A stretch of DNA of 64,000 nucleotides from Pholis gunnellus (taxonomy: Eukaryota; Chordata; Actinopteri; Perciformes; Pholidae). The DNA is taken from assembly GCA_910591455.2 (NCBI GenBank), contig OU342807.1, positions 208,501-272,500 of the forward strand. Direction: 5' to 3'. The notes below the pieces were generated by a model. The model was not told where the DNA came from. It saw nothing but the letters and a program-made list of their open reading frames with translations, and did not search any database. The position numbers and the translations under genes are program-made. This document shows positions 44,501 to 64,000 of the stretch, piece after piece. The stretch's first letter is position 1; each line of letters opens with the position of its first letter.

Positions 44501-46277
44501 ACCAGAGACCACAGGAAGACAGGTTTAAACTAGAACCAGAGACCACAGGAAGACGGGTTTAAACTAGAACCAGAGACCACAGGAAGATGGGTTTAAACTA
44601 GAACCAGAGACCACAGGAAGACGGGTTTAAACTAGAACCAGAGACCACAGGGAGACGGGTTTAAACTAGAACCAGAGACCACAGGGAGACGGGTTTAAAC
44701 TAGAACCAGAGACCACAGGAAGACAGGTTTAAACTAGAACCAGAGACCACAGGGAGACGGGTTTAAACTAGAACCAGAGACCACAGGAAGACGGGTTTAA
44801 ACTAGAACCAGAGACCACAGGAAGACGGGTTTAAACTAGAACCAGAGACCACAGGGAGACAGGTTTAAACTAGAACCAGAGACCACAGGAAGACGGGTTT
44901 AAACTAGAACCAGAGACCACAGGAAGACGGGTTTAAACTAGAACCAGAGACCACATGGAGACAGGTTTAAACTAGAACCAGAGACCACAGGAAGACGGGT
45001 TTAAACTAAAACCAGAGACCACAGGAAGACGGGTTTAAACTAGAACCAGAGACCACATGGAGACAGGTTTAAACTAGAACCAGAGACCACATGGAGACGG
45101 GTTTAAACTAGAACCAGAGACCACATGGAGACGGGTTTAAACTAGAACCAGAGACCACATGGAGACAGGTTTAAACTAGAACCAGAGACCACATGGAGAC
45201 AGGTTTAAACTAGAACCAGAGACCACATGGAGACGGGTTTAAACTAGAACCAGAGACCACATGGAGACAGGTTTAAACTAGAACCAGAGACCACATGGAG
45301 ACGGGTTTAAACTAGAACCAGAGACCACAGGAAGACGGGTTTAAACTAGAACCAGAGACCACAGGAAGACGGGTTTAAACTAGAACCAGAGACCACATGG
45401 AGACAGGTTTAAACTAGAACCAGAGACCACAGGAAGACGGGTTTAAACTAGAACCAGAGACCACAGGAAGACGGGTTTAAACTGAAATTGAAAAATCTCA
45501 AAAGTAAAAATATACAGAATAATATAATAATTATTGATGCATTAATGTGTTTTTCCCTTTTAATTCTCCATAATCTATAATAACTTTAATAATTATATTC
45601 ATTCATTCTCTGTGCTTTTACTCCTTATCATAATTAAGTATAAGTACACGTGAAGTACAAATACACGTAAAGTACAAGCACACGTGAAGTACAAGTACAC
45701 GTGAAGTACAAGTACACGTGAAGTACAAGTACATGTGAAGTACAAGTGAAGTACAAGTACAAGTACACGTGAAGTACATGTGAAGTACAAGTGAAGTACA
45801 AGTACACGTGAAGTACAAGTGAAGTACAAGTACAAGTACACGTGAAGTACAAGTACACGTGAAGTGCAGTACTTAAGATGCCAACAGTATAAATGACACA
45901 ATACTACAAAATAAAAGTAAGCTAACGTTGAATATGACCTGACGTCAGGAGCATTGACTGGACACGCTCTTATTTTGAAATCGTAAGCTAACAGCAGTTC
46001 AGCTTGTTGTCGTTAGACCGGGACGGACCGGGACCGGGTCTTGACTGACCTGGTTCATGCCGGCGTTGACGAACAGCAGGCTGGGGTCTCCTCTGGGCCG
46101 GACCGGAGAGGACGGGACCAGCTGATGTCCGTGCTGGTCCCGGAAGAAGTCCAGGAAGGTGCTGCGGACCAGAGCAGCGGGCATCTCTGGAGGAGGAGAG
46201 CCGCTGAAGGAGCGACATGGGCGGGCAGAGAGGAGGAGAGGAGACTCGCTGAACCTCCGGAGGACCAGCCTGAACAT
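38595..46277 (-). CDS. aars2: Mitochondrial alanyl-tRNA synthetase
   Basis: Attaches alanine to mitochondrial tRNA-Ala and edits mischarged tRNA in the matrix. Coding exons (minus): 46050-46277, 44273-44461, 43706-43851, 43413-43604, 43162-43306, 42790-42935, 42595-42703, 42472-42510, 42148-42393, 41792-41930, 41546-41715, 41347-41460, 41097-41237, 40849-40986, 40665-40765, 40135-40243, 39692-39817, 39476-39586, 39244-39327, 38845-38958, 38595-38762. Total 2955 nt, 984 residues, about the human length. The start MFRLVLRRFSESPLLLSARP is an Arg-rich, Ser-rich matrix-targeting peptide; an upstream in-frame TTG was rejected. The class II aminoacylation core (about 1-480) shows GDPSLLFVNAGMNQ, GNWSFGDYFK, SGPCGPCTEIHYD and GMGLERLV. 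The editing domain has zinc ligands H631-TAT-H635 and C745-CGT-H749. The C-terminal C-Ala part is short, as in mitochondrial forms. Exon 2 starts inside a 30-copy minisatellite. Divergent from the alg13-like gene. Confidence 0.97.
38975..39230. repeat. aars2: 20-bp minisatellite
   Basis: About 13 units of gtgtgaccacagacagacgg between aars2 exons 19 and 20. Confidence 0.95.
40320..40655. repeat. aars2: 8/16-bp minisatellite (aggtgaac, aggtggac)
   Basis: Units aggtgaac, tggtgaac and aggtggac between aars2 exons 15 and 16, ending 10 bp from the exon 15 donor. Confidence 0.95.
43025..43162 (-). repeat. aars2: Minisatellite starting at aars2 exon 5 donor
   Basis: On the minus strand exon 5 ends caccag|gtacaccag, and the array repeats gtacaccagtaaacagtacac units directly from that junction. 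Copies such as caccgg|gtacacc resemble the true donor. Confidence 0.85.
43880..44272. repeat. aars2: (CTC)n polypyrimidine tract
   Basis: cctcctcct and tctctcctcttcc runs on the plus strand, polypurine in the aars2 transcript. It begins immediately after the exon 2 donor at 44272. Confidence 0.95.
44456..45482 (-). repeat. aars2: 34-bp minisatellite carrying aars2 exon 2 acceptor, about 30 copies
   Basis: On the minus strand each unit reads ggttctag then tttaaacccgtcttcct(g) then tggtctct. The first part is the exon 2 splice acceptor and the second is the first 18 nt of exon 2. The real site is the last unit (exon from 44461). Units differ mainly at two positions (acgg/acag, aggaag/atggag/agggag). 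Confidence 0.96.
45640..45865. repeat. Minisatellite of acgtgaagtacaagtac units
   Basis: Units of 6-17 bp built from tgaagtac and aagtacacg, in aars2 intron 1. Confidence 0.93.
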
Positions 46278-47961
46278 GAGGACCTCCAAGAGTCTCAAAC
46301 ACGAACCTGATCCATGGTGACCCTCACAGGGTACGACAGGCTGTCATACTGCGCATGCGCACTTCTCCTTCTCCTTCTTCTTCTTCTTGATTTATAGTGG
46401 TTGGCCTCCATCTTATTGGTGCTTTACCGCCACCTTCAGGTCCGGAGTGTGAATCAGACAATAGACTTATAATATTTACCCCAATAAACAAAACAAAACA
46501 AACAATCAAATTTAATGTAATCATAATTACATTTAAAAAAATCATTTTATTTTTTAATAAAAAAAGAATAAGAACACAATTCAATCTATATATTTTTTTT
46601 TTTATTGTTTATTATCATAATTTTTTAAGAAAAGAACATTTTTTTTACAAATATATTTAAAAAAAAGAATAATGATAGTTAAAGCTGCGAGCAGCGATGA
46701 ACGGGCCCTCGCATTCTCCCGCCCGGCTGGACTCCGGCTCGTGTGGACCGCCCGATGCCCGAAAATTTAGCAAATCGTCCACCGCTTCCTGTATCCGCTG
46801 TGTGGCTCTACAGAACACACGCAAATATGTATTATGTTACTCCATATCAAATGTAAACCACATCATGTAAAAGTAATGTAAATCGGATGCTGTATGTCAG
46901 AAAATGCAGATTTCCTTTTGCCAGCAGGTGGCGCTGTGATTATTAGTGGAAATGAGCTTCTGGACATCCTCAGGCCATGAGTGTTGTGAAGCATGGGAAG
47001 TTTTGGACCGTTTGGAACAAGTCCAGCTGAGTTACATCAGCTTTTTTGATGGGGAATCACATAAAGTAGCCGCCTGCTACGACTAAGCCATTCCGTCAAA
47101 CGTAAAGCTTTTGAAAACTTTGAATCACAAAGTTCTTGAGATTGTACGGACAAAATTTGAAGTGGATCTGACAAATTCCGTAGGAGGAGTTCGTTAAAGT
47201 ATACCAACTACAAATGGACAAAAATCTATCGAAAAATGACCCAAAAATCAAAATGGCCGACTTCCGGTACAGTTCAGAGCATGGTCCCAAGAGACTTTAT
47301 TTTAAGTCTTCAGGGAATACATGTGCCTACCAAATTGCACACAAATATGCAACCTATATCAGATGGCTATATTCACCAGGCCTGACAAGTGTGCAAAATC
47401 TGGTGAGTTTTCGAGTATGGCAAGTCCCCCAAATATGCGCCCGATGTACTATGTGTATTCGAATTTCAATAGGGCCTTCCCGGCCGATGTTGTTGGTTGC
47501 TCGGGCCCTAATTAAACAAATATATATTTAAATTAAAACATTTTAATAAAACATTATGAACAATATTAAACACAACTAATACTTCTGTATTTTTAACAGC
47601 AGTATTTATACTTTTACTACAGTCAAGATATTTATTTATATATTTATATTTTACTTCAGTGTTTGAGTAAATTAAATATTACATCATCGTTCATTTTATC
47701 AATAAATAAAAATAAAAGTGAGTGTCGATGTGATGACTTCAGACTAATGTGACGTCAGACCGTTTAAACGCTAAAGAACTAAACTTAATATTTCTGACCG
47801 TCGCTTCGGTTCCTGAACGCTCCAGCAGCTGTGAGTCGCGTCGCGCGCTCATCAGACCTAATTAAACTCACCTGTCGGTGTGACGGCAGCGGCTCGTGCG
47901 GCGGCGTCTGAAACCGGAGCGAGTGTTTACCGAGTTTACCGGGAGTACCGTGAGTACCGGG
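46278..47961. other. Divergent spacer between aars2 and the alg13-like gene
   Basis: Must contain both promoters. It holds AT-rich sequence (46500-46680) and the interspersed repeat at 46679-47514. I find no glycosyltransferase-type exon on the plus strand here. Confidence 0.65.
46679..47514. mobile_element. Dispersed teleost-type repeat (about 0.84 kb)
   Basis: Starts gttaaagctgcgagcagcga, followed by tgaacgggccctcgc, and ends gttgctcgggccctaatta. Both ends share a cgggccct motif. I recall this block as a common dispersed repeat in percomorph genomes but cannot name its family. It encodes nothing convincing. Confidence 0.6.
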
Positions 47962-63038
<15,077 letters not shown>

Positions 63039-63144
63039 GTCAGTACTCTCTGTTGTGTCAGATAGTGAAGATGTATTTATTTATATATAAATAAACCTTT
63101 AATATCAAAGTGAAAACAGATTTTTACAAAATGTCAATTATAAT

Positions 63145-63187
<43 letters not shown>

Positions 63188-64000
63188 CTTTCTCATTCTT
63201 CTTAAACAGCTGGAGCTGTCAGGTTGCTCAGGGGTCGGGTGTGAACGGCTCTTGTCAGGTGGAGGTCTGGGCTTTGACTTCCACAGCATCCAGCTTGTTG
63301 TCTCTGAACCGTTTCTGTGGAGCGTTTGCTGTTTGCTTGGGGTCGTTGTCTTGCTGGAGAATAAATCTTCTCCCAAGTCGTAGTTCTCTTGCAGACTGAG
63401 TCAGATTATCCTGCATTCATGTTCCCGTCTACCTTTACGAGACTTCCAGGGCTGCTGCTGAGGAGCATCCCACAGCGCGATGCTGCTGCTGAGGAGCATC
63501 CCACAGCGCGATGCTGCTGCTGAGGAGCATCCCACAGCGCGATGCTGCTGCTGAGGAGCATCCCACAGCGCGATGCTGCTGCTGAGGAGCATCCCACAGC
63601 GTGATGCTGCTGAGGAGCATCCCACAGCGTGATGCTGCCGAGGAGCATCCCACAGCGCGATGCTGCCGAGGAGCATCCCACAGCGCGATGCTGCCGAGGA
63701 GCATCCCACAGCGCGATGCTGCTGCTGAGGAGCATCCCACAGCGTGATGCTGCTGCTGAGGAGCATCCCACAGCGTGATGCTGCTGCTGAGGAGCATCCC
63801 ACAGCGTGAAGCTGCTGAGGAGCATCCCACAGCGTGAAGCTGCTGAGGAGCATCCCACAGCGTGAAGCTGCTGCTGAGGAGCATCCCACAGCGTGAAGCT
63901 GCTGAGGAGCATCCCACAGCGCGATGCTGCCACCACCAAGCTTCACGTGGAGATGGTGTGTTTCTGGTGATAGCGTCTAGTCTGATGAAAAAGCTCAATG
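63039..64000. other. Intron 24 of alg13-like gene to window end
   Basis: Holds a (TG)n tract (63148-63183), an unassigned 200-bp stretch, and a final array. I could not find another coding exon that continues phase 1 of exon 24. Confidence 0.5.
63445..63930. repeat. 28-31-bp minisatellite
   Basis: About 16 units of gaggagcatcccacagcgcg atgctgctgct, with unit length set by the number of CTG triplets. Open in several frames on the minus strand; judged non-coding. Confidence 0.95.

Noticed and set aside
46278..46298. Upstream aars2 start giving MRLLEVLMFRL
   Set aside because: The codon is TTG. The first in-frame ATG is at 46277 and yields a good targeting peptide.
63401..63998. Minus-strand frames of 177-187 codons with repeated ALWDAPQQ
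   Set aside because: 28-31-bp array inside an intron, open in all three minus frames.

Overview
This window comes from an animal nuclear genome, almost certainly a ray-finned (teleost) fish. It has intron-rich genes with GT-AG junctions, vertebrate-type calpain exon structure, teleost-style hAT relics and LINE tails, long (CA)n/(GT)n tracts, and a very heavy load of intronic minisatellites. By hand tally about 40% of the window is tandem repeat. I see no prokaryotic features, no CRISPR array and no rRNA or tRNA gene. Most long open frames are translations of tandem arrays.

Layout, left to right. (1) A minus-strand classical calpain, first three coding exons only (364-7008), runs off the left edge. 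(2) A 2.5 kb head-to-head intergenic region (7009-9511) holds two minisatellites. (3) A complete plus-strand calpain lies at 9512-23826 (21 coding exons, 701 codons). (4) A second complete plus-strand calpain of CAPN2 type lies at 26507-38079 (21 coding exons, 701 codons). (5) aars2, mitochondrial alanyl-tRNA synthetase, is on the minus strand at 46277-38595 (21 coding exons, 984 codons), tail-to-tail with the calpain; the two sets of poly(A) signals lie about 23 nt apart. (6) A 1.7 kb divergent region carries an interspersed repeat. (7) An ALG13-type OTU plus Tudor protein is on the plus strand at 47962-63038 (24 coding exons seen) and continues past the right edge. It lacks the glycosyltransferase domain of long ALG13, and the OTU catalytic cysteine position is serine. 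I set all exon boundaries by hand; total lengths and codon phases close exactly for the three complete genes.

The calpains are Ca2+-dependent cysteine proteases with intact catalytic residues. aars2 charges mitochondrial tRNA-Ala. The ALG13-like protein is probably a ubiquitin- or RNA-associated scaffold. They share no pathway. Calpain next to aars2 recalls human 6p21, where CAPN11 and AARS2 are neighbours (from memory).

The most unusual signal is at exon borders. In aars2 exon 2 (about 30 copies of 34 bp), alg13-like exon 2 (17 extra copies) and exon 4 of the second calpain (3 extra copies of 61 bp), the tandem unit itself contains the 3' splice site plus the first 13-26 nt of the exon. Each real acceptor is therefore preceded by a ladder of near-identical decoys. 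A single partial copy of the same kind precedes exon 10 of the third calpain, and a donor-side array abuts aars2 exon 5.
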